Of a DNA stretch of 64,000 nt, positions 17,255 to 25,754 are shown piece after piece; positions within the stretch are counted from its first letter, which is position 1, and the number at the start of each line of letters is the position of its first letter. The notes under the pieces are model-generated. The model saw only the letters and a list, made by a program, of their open reading frames with translations, did not search any database and had not been told where the DNA came from. A program made the position numbers and the translations under genes. This stretch comes from Atopobacter phocae ATCC BAA-285 (lineage in GTDB: Bacteria > Bacillota > Bacilli > Lactobacillales > Aerococcaceae), in contig NZ_JAGN01000001.1 in NCBI RefSeq assembly GCF_000526675.1, positions 34,609-98,608 of the forward strand, read 5' to 3'.

Positions 17255-17353
17255 ATGGGATATTCATTTTTGAATAATTTATATGTTGTACATAAAAATA
17301 GAATGACAATTATTTATGCGACTAATTCCAAAAGTTTAATAAATTTAAATTAA
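17255..17353 (+). CDS. Possible 32-residue small ORF
   Basis: ATG 17255 with AGGGGA seven nucleotides upstream opens a 32-codon frame ending in TAA. The predicted peptide begins MGYSFLNNLYVV and has no recognised domain or secretion signal. The RBS and the palindrome just before it argue for a real product; the shortness and AT-rich composition argue against it. It could also be a decayed gene fragment. Comparative data would decide. Confidence 0.3.
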   Translation: MGYSFLNNLYVVHKNRMTIIYATNSKSLINLN

Positions 17354-17402
17354 TTAAAAATATACCTTAAAATTTAGCGTCTAAGTATTTGAGGTGATAA
17401 AG

Positions 17403-18137
17403 ATGTTAAAAGAACGATTAGTTAATGAAGTAAATAAATTAAAAAATATGATAACCGATTGGTGGAACAATCAATCGGTTAAGTATAAAGTGATGATCTT
17501 ATTAGTCTGTGTCTTTGTTTTATGTGTTTTTAGTGGATGGGGAACGTATCAAATATTTAATCCATCCAGAGATCATTCAGAGGTGATTGTAAATGCACCA
17601 GAGTCAATTGTATCAAGGGAAGCAGAGAAGGAGTCTGACTTAGAGAATCAATCGCTTATAAATGATGATAAGCGAATAATGGTTGATGTGAAAGGTGCGA
17701 TCAAACGGCCTGGAGTGTATGAATTAGAAAGTGGTCAACGTGTTTCTGATGCGATTGTATTAGCGGGCGGATTTTTACCAACTGCTGATCAAGATCAAAT
17801 TAATTTAGCGCAAATGTTAGCTGATCAATCAGTTCTATACGTTCCTCATGTGGTGACTGTTCATCTCGAAGAAAATGAAGAAAAAAGTGAACGCAATAAT
17901 TCAATGTATAGTATGAATTCACAAGAAAATTCAAATACAAGTTCTAAAGTTCGATTAAATCAAGCAACGGTAGCAGAATTACAAACCTTACCTGGTATAG
18001 GACCTAAAAGAGCTGAAGAAATTATCAATTATCGAGAAGCGAATGGATTATTTAAATCAATTGATGATTTAAAAAATATTTCTGGAATTGGCCCCAAAAC
18101 ATTTGAGCGATTAAAGGAAGGCGTTCAACTTGATTAA
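17403..18137 (+). CDS. comEA: Competence DNA-binding protein ComEA
   Basis: Membrane-anchored receptor for incoming double-stranded DNA, 244 aa. A single membrane segment (about 29-50) is followed by a SLBB-type domain (VDVKGAIKRPGVYE..., about 95-155), a Ser/Asn-rich linker and a C-terminal pair of helix-hairpin-helix motifs (LPGIGPKRAEEI and ISGIGPKTFERL) that bind DNA. ATG 17403 fits GAGGTG at 17391-17396; the earlier GTG at 17394 overlaps that RBS. comEC overlaps its 3' end; comEB is absent between them. No obvious ComX cin-box or ComK box was seen upstream. Confidence 0.93.
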   Translation: MLKERLVNEVNKLKNMITDWWNNQSVKYKVMILLVCVFVLCVFSGWGTYQIFNPSRDHSEVIVNAPESIVSREAEKESDLENQSLINDDKRIMVDVKGAIKRPGVYELESGQRVSDAIVLAGGFLPTADQDQINLAQMLADQSVLYVPHVVTVHLEENEEKSERNNSMYSMNSQENSNTSSKVRLNQATVAELQTLPGIGPKRAEEIINYREANGLFKSIDDLKNISGIGPKTFERLKEGVQLD

Positions 18138-20454
18138 AAAATCGAAAGCAATGAAAGGACAATTTTTTATTATTTGGATTGCTCAAATAATTTTTATTTT
18201 GGGCTGTATTCAACCTAATCGATGGATAATTTGGGGGTGCTTACTATTATTATGTTTACGTATTTATAGTTCACGCATCAAATATTTAATGTTTTATGTC
18301 ATTATAAGTTTTGGATTAACAGCAAGTACGTATTATTTTAATCAATATTTATTAGCACAAAAGACTAATGATCAATCAATCCAACATTATATTGTCACAA
18401 TTGAACCTTATCAATTAAAGAAAAAGGATTGGGGGTATACTGGAATAGGCTACACTAAGCAAGCTAGTCCTCAGAAAGTTTTAGTCCATTTACCAATGGA
18501 TGAAGCCCTTGAATATGTATTACTTGAAAACGAGCAAATTGAAATTAATGGAGAAGCCAACATCGAAACATTTTTAGGACCAGATAATTTCGGGGCGTTT
18601 CATGCTAAAAATTATTATCTATCTCAACAAATTACAAAGAAAGTTTCTTTTAAAAAAATTGAACGTTTAAAAAAAGGGAAATCAATCTTTTATAATCGTT
18701 GGCGTAATCAATGGTATGGCTATTTAAACCAAATGCCTTATATACATGCTAGAAATTATTTGCAAGCTTTTTTGTTTAATGAAACAAATAATCTGGATAC
18801 AAACATTAAAAATTCTTTTAAGAAACTCGGATTAATGCCTTTTTTAGCGTTATCTGGGTTTCACATTCAATTAATTGTTAAATATTTAAAAGGACTATTA
18901 TATCGCACAAGCATGACGATAGAAACGAACCGAAAAATAATATCAGTAGTTTTGATCAGTTATGGTTTGATAACTGATTGGCCAATTAGTTTGATTCGAG
19001 CGATTGCTTTGTTTTTTTGTAGTGAGTGGGGGAGTAAAAACTATACAAAATTAGATTATTTGAGTTTAATAGGGATAATATTACTAATCGTGCGACCATT
19101 TTATATTTATTCGATTAGTTACCAATTAAGTTTTGGTATGACCTTAGTGATTTTATTAGTTAATGAAAGTTTAAAGAAACTTCAGCTGATTAATCAAGTT
19201 AAATGGCAGCATCGAATAGCAGCACATATATGCTATTTAATGGCTGCTTTTATTGGTACATCATACTATTTTTTTGAAATTAATCTGGGATTAATTTTAT
19301 GGAATGCACTAATGGGTATCTTCTTAGAATGGTTGCTATTGCCTGTTTTACTTACATTTTTAGCATACCCATATTTAACTGTATTTGATAAATGGTACGA
19401 GATGGTGGATTCGTTCTTAAATCATTTTAATCAATATTTTATTTATTTTTCGAATCACAATAAATTGTCAGTAATTGTGGGCCAGCTTTCTCCATTCATG
19501 GTCATAATAAGTATTTTACTATTAATTTATTTAATTCAAAAAATTAATAGTCCCTTTGTTTGGAATAAAAAATTTATTGGAATATTAGGAATTCTTTTTC
19601 TTTTAATTTTGTCACCAAAATTTTCTTCAAAACAGAGTGTCATTTTTATTAACGTAGGGCAAGGAGATGCAATGTTAGTTTATACTCCATTTAAAAAGTT
19701 TACAGCTTTGATTGATACCGGTGGGAGAATAACATATGAAAAAGGAAAAATAAAAAAAGACATAGAGCATGTTGAACGTGTTGTATTACCTGCTTTAAAA
19801 AGAGAAGGAGTCTCTCAATTAGACTACTTAATGTTATCGCATCCCGATTTTGATCATATGGGAAATGCTTTAGAGTTATTAAAAAAAATACCTGTAAAAC
19901 ACGTATTAGTCTCGGAACAAAGTATAAATCATTCGAGTTATCAAGTCATTAATGATTGGCGTCAAAAAAATCATCAGCTCCCAATAGAAGGAATTAAGCC
20001 AAATTATCAAATTAACAAGAACTCACTTAATCTGAGATTGTTAGGCCCTCTCGCGCCTTATGCAACAGATGATAAGAATGATGATTCTCTTGTATGGTGG
20101 ATGTCGACTAAAAGTAATGAATTTATGTTAACGGGTGATGCCAGTGTACATGTCGAAGAAGCAATTATTAAAGCATATGAAACGGTCGATGAATTTAAAT
20201 CAATTAATGTACTGAAAGTTGGACATCATGGTAGTTTGACTTCTACCAGTGAAGAATTTTTGGACTTTTTACAACCAAAACAAGCAATTATATCTGCTGG
20301 CAGAAATAATCGTTATAAGCATCCTCACCAAGAAGTCGTCGATCGTTTAAATGATAAAGATATTCAAATATATGACACTAGAATTCATGGAGCCATTCGC
20401 TACGATGAATCATTTTTACTTTACTTCAAACCAAAGTGGCAAACTTCTCGATAG
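18130..20454 (+). CDS. comEC: Competence DNA channel ComEC/Rec2
   Basis: Polytopic membrane protein, 774 aa, forming the channel for single-stranded DNA uptake. The N-terminal soluble part is followed by the competence domain (LALSGFHIQLIVKYL and further helices, about 215-480) and a C-terminal metallo-beta-lactamase-like nuclease domain from about 500, with GQGDA, DTGG, HPDFDH (His571, Asp573, Asp575, His576), TGDA and GHHGS. TTG 18130 is taken as the start since AAGGAAGG lies 8 nt upstream and gives an 8-nt overlap with comEA; ATG 18151 is an alternative with a weak RBS. The frame is intact, so natural competence is possible but not shown. Confidence 0.92.
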   Translation: MIKKSKAMKGQFFIIWIAQIIFILGCIQPNRWIIWGCLLLLCLRIYSSRIKYLMFYVIISFGLTASTYYFNQYLLAQKTNDQSIQHYIVTIEPYQLKKKDWGYTGIGYTKQASPQKVLVHLPMDEALEYVLLENEQIEINGEANIETFLGPDNFGAFHAKNYYLSQQITKKVSFKKIERLKKGKSIFYNRWRNQWYGYLNQMPYIHARNYLQAFLFNETNNLDTNIKNSFKKLGLMPFLALSGFHIQLIVKYLKGLLYRTSMTIETNRKIISVVLISYGLITDWPISLIRAIALFFCSEWGSKNYTKLDYLSLIGIILLIVRPFYIYSISYQLSFGMTLVILLVNESLKKLQLINQVKWQHRIAAHICYLMAAFIGTSYYFFEINLGLILWNALMGIFLEWLLLPVLLTFLAYPYLTVFDKWYEMVDSFLNHFNQYFIYFSNHNKLSVIVGQLSPFMVIISILLLIYLIQKINSPFVWNKKFIGILGILFLLILSPKFSSKQSVIFINVGQGDAMLVYTPFKKFTALIDTGGRITYEKGKIKKDIEHVERVVLPALKREGVSQLDYLMLSHPDFDHMGNALELLKKIPVKHVLVSEQSINHSSYQVINDWRQKNHQLPIEGIKPNYQINKNSLNLRLLGPLAPYATDDKNDDSLVWWMSTKSNEFMLTGDASVHVEEAIIKAYETVDEFKSINVLKVGHHGSLTSTSEEFLDFLQPKQAIISAGRNNRYKHPHQEVVDRLNDKDIQIYDTRIHGAIRYDESFLLYFKPKWQTSR

Positions 20455-20496
20455 TTCTCATTAATTTATTGTGGTGACGTTTGACATATATTTTGT

Positions 20497-20502
20497 TACA
20501 AT
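20497..20502 (+). promoter_or_regulatory. Candidate extended -10 upstream of holA
   Basis: TGT-TACAAT (20494-20502) precedes holA by 23 nt. A TTGACA at 20481-20486 is only 10 nt from it, too close to act as its -35. Confidence 0.3.
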
Positions 20503-20525
20503 TCATTTTAGAGGTGAGAGGCAAA

Positions 20526-21560
20526 ATGAATTATCAAACAACATTAAAACAAATTGAATCGAATCAATTAGAATCTATTTACTTCATCTGGGGAGAAGAA
20601 CTTTTTTTAATTGAAAAATTATTACAATCTTTTCAAACTCAAACAATGTCGGAAGAAGAAGCGATAATGAATATTATGGTTTATGATTTAGAACAAAATA
20701 CTATTCAGCAGGCAATTCAAGAAGCTGAAACTCTTCCTTTTTTTGGTGATCGAAAAGTAGTTATTGCCAAAAATGCGTATTTCTTAACAGGGCAAAAAAG
20801 TAAATTAAAATTAGAACATCAAACAGATGCGTTGATTAAATATTTAAGTCATCCGGCAATTGAAACAATTTTCATTTTGACAGCACCTTATAATAAATTA
20901 GATAAACGAAAAAAGATCACTAAACAATTGTTGCAGCAGCCAGGAAGTGTTGACTGTTCGACGCTTTCTGAGCAACAATTTCAACAACTCATCGCTAATG
21001 AAGGGAAGAAAAGAGGATTATCTTTTAATATTACTCTTATTCAACAAGTTATACGACGAACAGGTCTAAATTTATTAGTCGTAATGAATGAGTTAGAAAA
21101 ATTAGAATTAGCTGTTAAAAGTGGTCAAATATTATCTCAGGAACTCATTGAACAATTAGTCCCAAGGTCACAAGAACAGCATGTTTTCGATTTAATGGAA
21201 TCGTTACTTAAACGTTCTCTACCAGAAGTATTAGATATTTTAGAACGTTTGATTGAACAAAAAGAACAGCCATTAGCGATATTAGGTCTGCTTATTACAC
21301 AGTTCCGTTTAATTCTACAAGTAAAGTATTTTCAAGGGTATGGATTGAATGAACCAGATATGAATCAACGATTAAAAGTTCATCCATATCGAATTAAATT
21401 AGCAGGCCAACAAGCCCGTTTATATGAGCAATCTTATTTGGAAAATTTACTAATTGCATTGATTGAATTAGAATATCAACTAAAAAGTGGACAAGGCAAT
21501 GCTTTACTCATGTTAGAGCTTTTCTTCATCCAATTTTGTCAAAAAATATCACGTTCATAA
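20526..21560 (+). CDS. holA: DNA polymerase III delta subunit
   Basis: Clamp-loader subunit that opens the beta sliding clamp, 344 aa. The fold is AAA+-like without a functional Walker A; recognisable stretches are IYFIWGEELFLIEK near the N-terminus, the FFGDRKVVI segment and the C-terminal collar helices (LAILGLLITQFRLIL). ATG 20526 is preferred over the upstream ATG at 20481 because GAGAGG lies just before it. comEC-holA-rpsT is a widespread order in Firmicutes; here a CPBP protease gene is inserted before rpsT. Confidence 0.92.
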   Translation: MNYQTTLKQIESNQLESIYFIWGEELFLIEKLLQSFQTQTMSEEEAIMNIMVYDLEQNTIQQAIQEAETLPFFGDRKVVIAKNAYFLTGQKSKLKLEHQTDALIKYLSHPAIETIFILTAPYNKLDKRKKITKQLLQQPGSVDCSTLSEQQFQQLIANEGKKRGLSFNITLIQQVIRRTGLNLLVVMNELEKLELAVKSGQILSQELIEQLVPRSQEQHVFDLMESLLKRSLPEVLDILERLIEQKEQPLAILGLLITQFRLILQVKYFQGYGLNEPDMNQRLKVHPYRIKLAGQQARLYEQSYLENLLIALIELEYQLKSGQGNALLMLELFFIQFCQKISRS

Positions 21561-21598
21561 AACATTTATTAAAAAAGAAACTTTATTCAAGGTGATTT

Positions 21599-22609
21599 AT
21601 GGGAAATAATAAAAAAATACGTTCGCATCTTTTTAAAATTAATATATTTGCAATTTTAATGTTTTTGATTATTTTTATCACTTATCCAATTGTTCTGCCA
21701 TTTGTTTATATGTTATATTCATTATTTTCATCAAATCCATTAAGTATAGAAGTATTTAGTGAACAATACGGAGATTTCTTCATGCTCATTATAATTGGTT
21801 GTCAATTTTTAGGAGTCCTTTTATTTCAATATGTTGAAAAAGTGAAATTTGAGCGAATTGAAGTGAAACAAACTTTTGATTTAAAATTATTCATTGTTAG
21901 TTTTATAGGAATCTTATCGTTAAATTATTTGACTTATATTTTTGTGTCTGGTTTTGAAGGAATTATTAATGAAGTGGGATATACGATGGAAACCAATGAG
22001 ACAGATTTCACTCAGATGAATTGGATCATTCAAATGTTTTCTATTCTTTATACAGTGGTTGGGGCTCCAGTCATTGAGGAAATAATCTATCGTGGAGTCA
22101 TTGCACGTCAATCAATTAAGATTTCGCCGGCATTTGGAATTATATTATCCGCATTATTATTTAGTGGGATGCATGCAAATTTAAGTCAAATGAGTTCTAC
22201 TTTCTTAATCGGATTAGTTTTAGGTTTAGTGTATTATGTAACGGGAAATTTATTGTTACCAATTTGTCTTCATATGGCTAATAATTTATGGGTAACATTG
22301 ATGGATTATTGGCCCATTGATATGTTTCGTTTTAGTTTAGGAGGATTATGGAGTGTATTTGAAGAGTTATTTTTCTATACGCTACTGTTATTGATTGCTT
22401 GCATAGCTATTGATCGAATGATTTTTTACATGAAACGAGATTATCATCTGACTTGGGAAAAATTAATTAAAAGTCAATGGAGTAAAAATAATAATAAAGA
22501 ATATAAATTGCTTCATTATTTTTATATTTATTTTACTTTAATATCTACTTATATCATATTTAGTTTGTACTGGCTTGATATGTTATTCAGTTTAAACCTA
22601 CTAGAATAG
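21599..22609 (+). CDS. CPBP family intramembrane metalloprotease
   Basis: Polytopic membrane protein, 336 aa with about eight helices, of the CAAX protease and bacteriocin-processing (Abi/CPBP) family. The motifs are complete: EEIIYR with Glu160-Glu161 and Arg165, His192 in the FSGMH motif, and His225 with Asn229 in HMANN. Members process prenylated peptides, cleave anti-sigma factors, or give self-immunity to bacteriocins; no bacteriocin gene is nearby, so the target is unknown. AGGTGA precedes ATG 21599 at short spacing. Confidence 0.85.
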   Translation: MGNNKKIRSHLFKINIFAILMFLIIFITYPIVLPFVYMLYSLFSSNPLSIEVFSEQYGDFFMLIIIGCQFLGVLLFQYVEKVKFERIEVKQTFDLKLFIVSFIGILSLNYLTYIFVSGFEGIINEVGYTMETNETDFTQMNWIIQMFSILYTVVGAPVIEEIIYRGVIARQSIKISPAFGIILSALLFSGMHANLSQMSSTFLIGLVLGLVYYVTGNLLLPICLHMANNLWVTLMDYWPIDMFRFSLGGLWSVFEELFFYTLLLLIACIAIDRMIFYMKRDYHLTWEKLIKSQWSKNNNKEYKLLHYFYIYFTLISTYIIFSLYWLDMLFSLNLLE

Positions 22610-22616
22610 ACCGAAT

Positions 22617-22648
22617 AAAAAACACCATTCGTTGGAATGGTGTTTTTT
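22617..22648. terminator. Bidirectional terminator between the CPBP gene and rpsT
   Basis: A stem of about 13 bp (22617-22630 with 22635-22647) with GTTG loop, A-rich on the left and T-rich on the right, serving both converging genes. Confidence 0.85.
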
Positions 22649-22655
22649 GAATTCA

Positions 22656-22916
22656 TTATTTAGCAACTTTTAATTTTGAAGCTAAACGGCTTTTATCACG
22701 ACGAGCTTTGTTCGTATGGATAATTCCTTTTGATGCGGCAATGTCGATATTTTTTTGAGCTTCTTTTAATAATTCAGCTGCATTGCTATCGCCAGCTTCA
22801 ATAGCTGCTTCAAATTTCTTAATTGCTGAACGCAATGTTGATTTTTTAGCGCTGTTTGCTAATTTAGCTTTTTCAGAAGTTTTAACACGCTTGATTGCTG
22901 ATTCAATATTTGGCAT
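22656..22916 (-). CDS. rpsT: 30S ribosomal protein S20
   Basis: Small-subunit assembly protein, 86 aa, helical and very Lys/Ala-rich, starting [17 protein letters not shown] as typical of Firmicutes S20. On the minus strand, GAGAGGTGT precedes its ATG. It is one of few genes opposing the general direction, with its own promoter at 22987-23015 and a shared terminator at its end. Confidence 0.96.
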   Translation of the reverse strand: MPNIESAIKRVKTSEKAKLANSAKKSTLRSAIKKFEAAIEAGDSNAAELLKEAQKNIDIAASKGIIHTNKARRDKSRLASKLKVAK

Positions 22917-22986
22917 GTGTTACACCTCTCTTTCCATAAAATTATTCTTAATGAATATACATTTCGATTAAAATTCGAACATTAAA

Positions 22987-23015
22987 ATTATAGCGAATAT
23001 TATAGCAAATTGCAA
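22987..23015 (-). promoter_or_regulatory. Sigma-A promoter of rpsT
   Basis: On the minus strand: TTGCAA (23010-23015), a 17-nt spacer and TATAAT (22987-22992). The spacer includes another TATAAT. The leader to the start codon is about 65 nt. Confidence 0.7.
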
Positions 23016-23098
23016 ATACAATCTAGAAATTACTGAGAAGTTTTTATAGTTAGCGTGTTGTGTTAAGTAAAGTAGTATGAAATCACATGATGTTTTAG

Positions 23099-23104
23099 TA
23101 AAAT
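23099..23104 (+). promoter_or_regulatory. Weak -10 candidate for uvrB
   Basis: TAAAAT 31 nt before the uvrB start, without a convincing -35 or LexA operator. Confidence 0.25.
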
Positions 23105-23135
23105 AAAAGAGAACATTATTTAAGGAGGTACGTAC

Positions 23136-25124
23136 ATGCCATTTCAATTAGTCAGTCAGTACCAACCACAAGGCGATCAACCTAATGCGATTAAACAGTT
23201 GACGCATAATATAGAAAAAGGAATTCGAGAGCAAACATTATTAGGAGCTACTGGAACTGGAAAAACATTTACTGTAGCTAACGTAATTAAACAAGTGGAT
23301 AAACCAACTTTAGTTTTAGCACATAATAAAACATTAGCAGGTCAATTATATGGAGAATTAAAAGAATTCTTTCCGAACAATGCGGTAGAATATTTTGTGT
23401 CTTACTATGATTACTATCAACCGGAGGCATATGTACCGAGTTCTGATACATATATTGAGAAAGATGCCTCAGTCAATGATGAAATTGATAAATTAAGACA
23501 TAGTGCAACTAGTGCTTTGTTGGAACGTCGAGATGTTATTGTTGTGTCTTCAGTTTCATGTATATACGGCCTCGTTAATCCTAAAGACTATCAAGATCAC
23601 GTATTATCTTTAAGAGAAGGACAAGAAATTGGACGAGATGATGTATTGATGCGATTAATCGATATGCAATTTGAACGAAATGATATTGATTTTAAACGGG
23701 GAACTTTTCGAGTAAGAGGAGATATGATAGAAGTGTTTCAAGCGTCAAGGGATGCTTCGGCTGTTCGTATTGAATTTTTTGGCGATGAAATTGAACGCAT
23801 TCGAGAAATTGATGTGTTAACAGGTGAGATTCTTAAAGATGTTGAATTTGTTGCGCTATTTCCAGCTACTCACTTTGTGGCTAATGATGACCAAATTCAA
23901 CGAGCTGTAAAATCAATTCAAGCTGAATTAGTTGATCGATTAGCAGAGTTACGAAGTGAAAATAAATTGTTAGAGGCTCAACGTTTAGAACAACGAACAA
24001 ATTATGACATTGAGATGCTATTAGAGATGGGTTATGCAAATGGAATCGAAAATTATTCACGACACATGGATGGACGTAAACCAGGAGAAGCACCTTATAC
24101 ATTATTAGATTTCTTTCCAGATGATGCTTTATTTGTTATCGATGAATCACATATTACAATGTCACAAGTACGTGGAATGTATAATGGCGACAAAGCGCGG
24201 AAAGAACAACTTGTCAACTATGGATTTCGGTTACCGAGTGCTTTAGATAATCGCCCACTAACTTTAAAAGAATTTGAAGAACGTGTTCCACAAATTCTCT
24301 ATATTTCTGCAACACCAGGGCCTTATGAACTAGAGCGAACAGACGGATATGTTGAACAAATTATTCGACCAACAGGGTTACTCGATCCGATCGTTGAAGT
24401 TCGTCCAATTGAAGGACAAATAGATGATTTAATTAGCGAGATAAATAAACGTGTTGAAAAGAATGAACGTGTATTTATTACTACTTTAACGAAAAAAATG
24501 TCTGAAGATTTAACAGACTATTTAACTGAGGCTGGAATAAAAGTCAAATATTTACATAGTGATATTAAAACACTGGAACGGACAGAAATTATTCGTAATT
24601 TGCGTTTAGGAGAATTTGACGTATTAGTCGGTATCAACTTGTTACGTGAGGGAATAGATGTGCCAGAGGTGTCACTGGTTGCTATTTTAGATGCTGATAA
24701 AGAAGGGTTTTTAAGAAGTGAACGATCACTTGTTCAGACGATTGGACGTGCCGCGCGGAATAGTGGTGGTCGTGTGATTATGTATGCTGATCGAATAACT
24801 GATTCAATGCAGCGAGCAATTGATGAGACAAATCGACGTCGCGGAATTCAAATCGCTTATAATGAAGACCATGGAATTACGCCAAAAACAATACAAAAAG
24901 AGATAAGAGACTTAATTTCAATTTCAAAAGTTGCAACCGATATTGAAACGGACGAACCAATTTCATTGAAAGAACAATATGATCGCATGAGTCCATCTCA
25001 GCGTCGAGAAGCTTTTGAATTTTTAGAATTAGATATGCGGCAAGCTGCTAAGGCTCTTGACTTCGAGAAAGCTGCAGATTTAAGAGATATTATTCTAGAG
25101 CTTCGAGCGACTTATCGATTGTAA
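23136..25124 (+). CDS. uvrB: Excinuclease ABC subunit B
   Basis: Damage-verification helicase of nucleotide excision repair, 662 aa. Walker A GATGTGKT with Lys43, the beta-hairpin region [12 protein letters not shown] that probes the lesion, the DEAD-like DESH box, motif V/VI ([18 protein letters not shown]) and the C-terminal UVR motif ([12 protein letters not shown]) that binds UvrC are all seen. AAGGAGG precedes ATG 23136. uvrA, often downstream, is not adjacent; rpsO follows. No strong SOS box was found upstream. Confidence 0.97.
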   Translation: MPFQLVSQYQPQGDQPNAIKQLTHNIEKGIREQTLLGATGTGKTFTVANVIKQVDKPTLVLAHNKTLAGQLYGELKEFFPNNAVEYFVSYYDYYQPEAYVPSSDTYIEKDASVNDEIDKLRHSATSALLERRDVIVVSSVSCIYGLVNPKDYQDHVLSLREGQEIGRDDVLMRLIDMQFERNDIDFKRGTFRVRGDMIEVFQASRDASAVRIEFFGDEIERIREIDVLTGEILKDVEFVALFPATHFVANDDQIQRAVKSIQAELVDRLAELRSENKLLEAQRLEQRTNYDIEMLLEMGYANGIENYSRHMDGRKPGEAPYTLLDFFPDDALFVIDESHITMSQVRGMYNGDKARKEQLVNYGFRLPSALDNRPLTLKEFEERVPQILYISATPGPYELERTDGYVEQIIRPTGLLDPIVEVRPIEGQIDDLISEINKRVEKNERVFITTLTKKMSEDLTDYLTEAGIKVKYLHSDIKTLERTEIIRNLRLGEFDVLVGINLLREGIDVPEVSLVAILDADKEGFLRSERSLVQTIGRAARNSGGRVIMYADRITDSMQRAIDETNRRRGIQIAYNEDHGITPKTIQKEIRDLISISKVATDIETDEPISLKEQYDRMSPSQRREAFEFLELDMRQAAKALDFEKAADLRDIILELRATYRL

Positions 25125-25166
25125 GCTTTTTATAGAGGAATGTTTAAAGAAACATGCATTCCTATC

Positions 25167-25195
25167 TTGAAGTTTAAAAATGTCTCCTGTATAAT
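25167..25195 (+). promoter_or_regulatory. Sigma-A promoter of rpsO
   Basis: TTGAAG (25167-25172), 17-nt spacer, TATAAT (25190-25195). A weak 7-bp hairpin just upstream (around 25136-25163) lacks a T tract. Confidence 0.7.
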
Positions 25196-25201
25196 ATAGG
25201 A

Positions 25202-25264
25202 GTATGTTACACATACAAGAACCAATACGTGGCTGTTCGATTCACCAACGACAGACTGTGTATT
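25202..25264 (+). promoter_or_regulatory. Structured rpsO leader, candidate S15 autoregulatory RNA
   Basis: Between promoter and RBS are a 6-bp hairpin (25202-25207 with 25211-25216) and a second stem-loop with outer pairing 25224-25228 with 25260-25264 and inner pairing 25233-25239 with 25249-25254. S15 represses its own translation through leader RNA in several bacteria, so this is a reasonable candidate. The assignment rests on position and pairing, not on a matched covariance model. Confidence 0.45.
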
Positions 25265-25295
25265 TGGCGATAAAATGAAAGAGAGGTGGCCAACT

Positions 25296-25565
25296 ATGGC
25301 AATTACACAAGAACGTAAAAATGAAATCATCAAGGAATACGCAATTCATGAAGGAGATACAGGTTCTCCAGAAGTTCAAGTTGCTGTTCTTACTGCTGAT
25401 ATCAACGCATTGAACGATCACATTAAAACACACAAGAAAGATTTCCATTCTTACCGTGGTTTAATGAAAAAAATCGGACATCGTCGTAATTTATTAGCTT
25501 ATTTACGTAACAACGATGTGCAACGTTATCGCGAGCTCGTGAAACGTCTTGGATTACGTCGTTAA
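25296..25565 (+). CDS. rpsO: 30S ribosomal protein S15
   Basis: Primary 16S rRNA-binding protein of the central domain, 89 aa, the standard length. The family signature ([13 protein letters not shown] [37 protein letters not shown]) is intact. ATG 25296 follows GAGAGGTGG; an upstream ATG at 25275 is rejected because it would add a non-family extension. pnp lies downstream, the classic rpsO-pnp order, but a terminator separates them. Confidence 0.97.
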   Translation: MAITQERKNEIIKEYAIHEGDTGSPEVQVAVLTADINALNDHIKTHKKDFHSYRGLMKKIGHRRNLLAYLRNNDVQRYRELVKRLGLRR

Positions 25566-25576
25566 TCAAGTAGTAA

Positions 25577-25612
25577 AAAGCGAGACCAGTGAATGGCCTC
25601 GCTTTATTTTTT
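25577..25612 (+). terminator. Rho-independent terminator after rpsO
   Basis: A 12-bp stem with one mismatch (25577-25588 with 25593-25604), 4-nt loop, T-rich tail. Confidence 0.8.
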
Positions 25613-25697
25613 TAGTATCAATCGAAGAGTCACAAGTTGGCTTACTAAATAAAAGCGAATTTTTAATTATAAATGATTGAATTAGGAGTCGTGATCG

Positions 25698-25748
25698 ATG
25701 AATAAAAATTGGCTTTTGTTTAGTAGCCGAGTGACCGAAAGGGGTTAA
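25698..25748 (+). CDS. Possible 16-residue leader ORF before pnp
   Basis: ATG 25698 with AGGAG at 25684-25688 opens a 16-codon frame (starting MNKNWLLFSS) that stops at 25748, six nucleotides before the pnp start. The frame covers the pnp RBS (GAAAGGGG), so its translation could couple to or interfere with pnp initiation. The RBS and placement are suggestive only. Confidence 0.3.
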   Translation: MNKNWLLFSSRVTERG

Positions 25749-25754
25749 AATAGA

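Noticed and set aside
15569..17402. Genomic island around the SDR, lipoprotein and small ORF
   Set aside because: No integrase, tRNA, transposase or flanking repeats were found; only ordinary accessory genes are seen.
22717..22971. Plus-strand frame opposite rpsT
   Set aside because: It is the antisense shadow of a highly conserved ribosomal protein gene.
22970..23125. LexA box upstream of uvrB
   Set aside because: GAAC half-sites occur at about 22977 and 23112, but neither has a matching GTTC four bases later.
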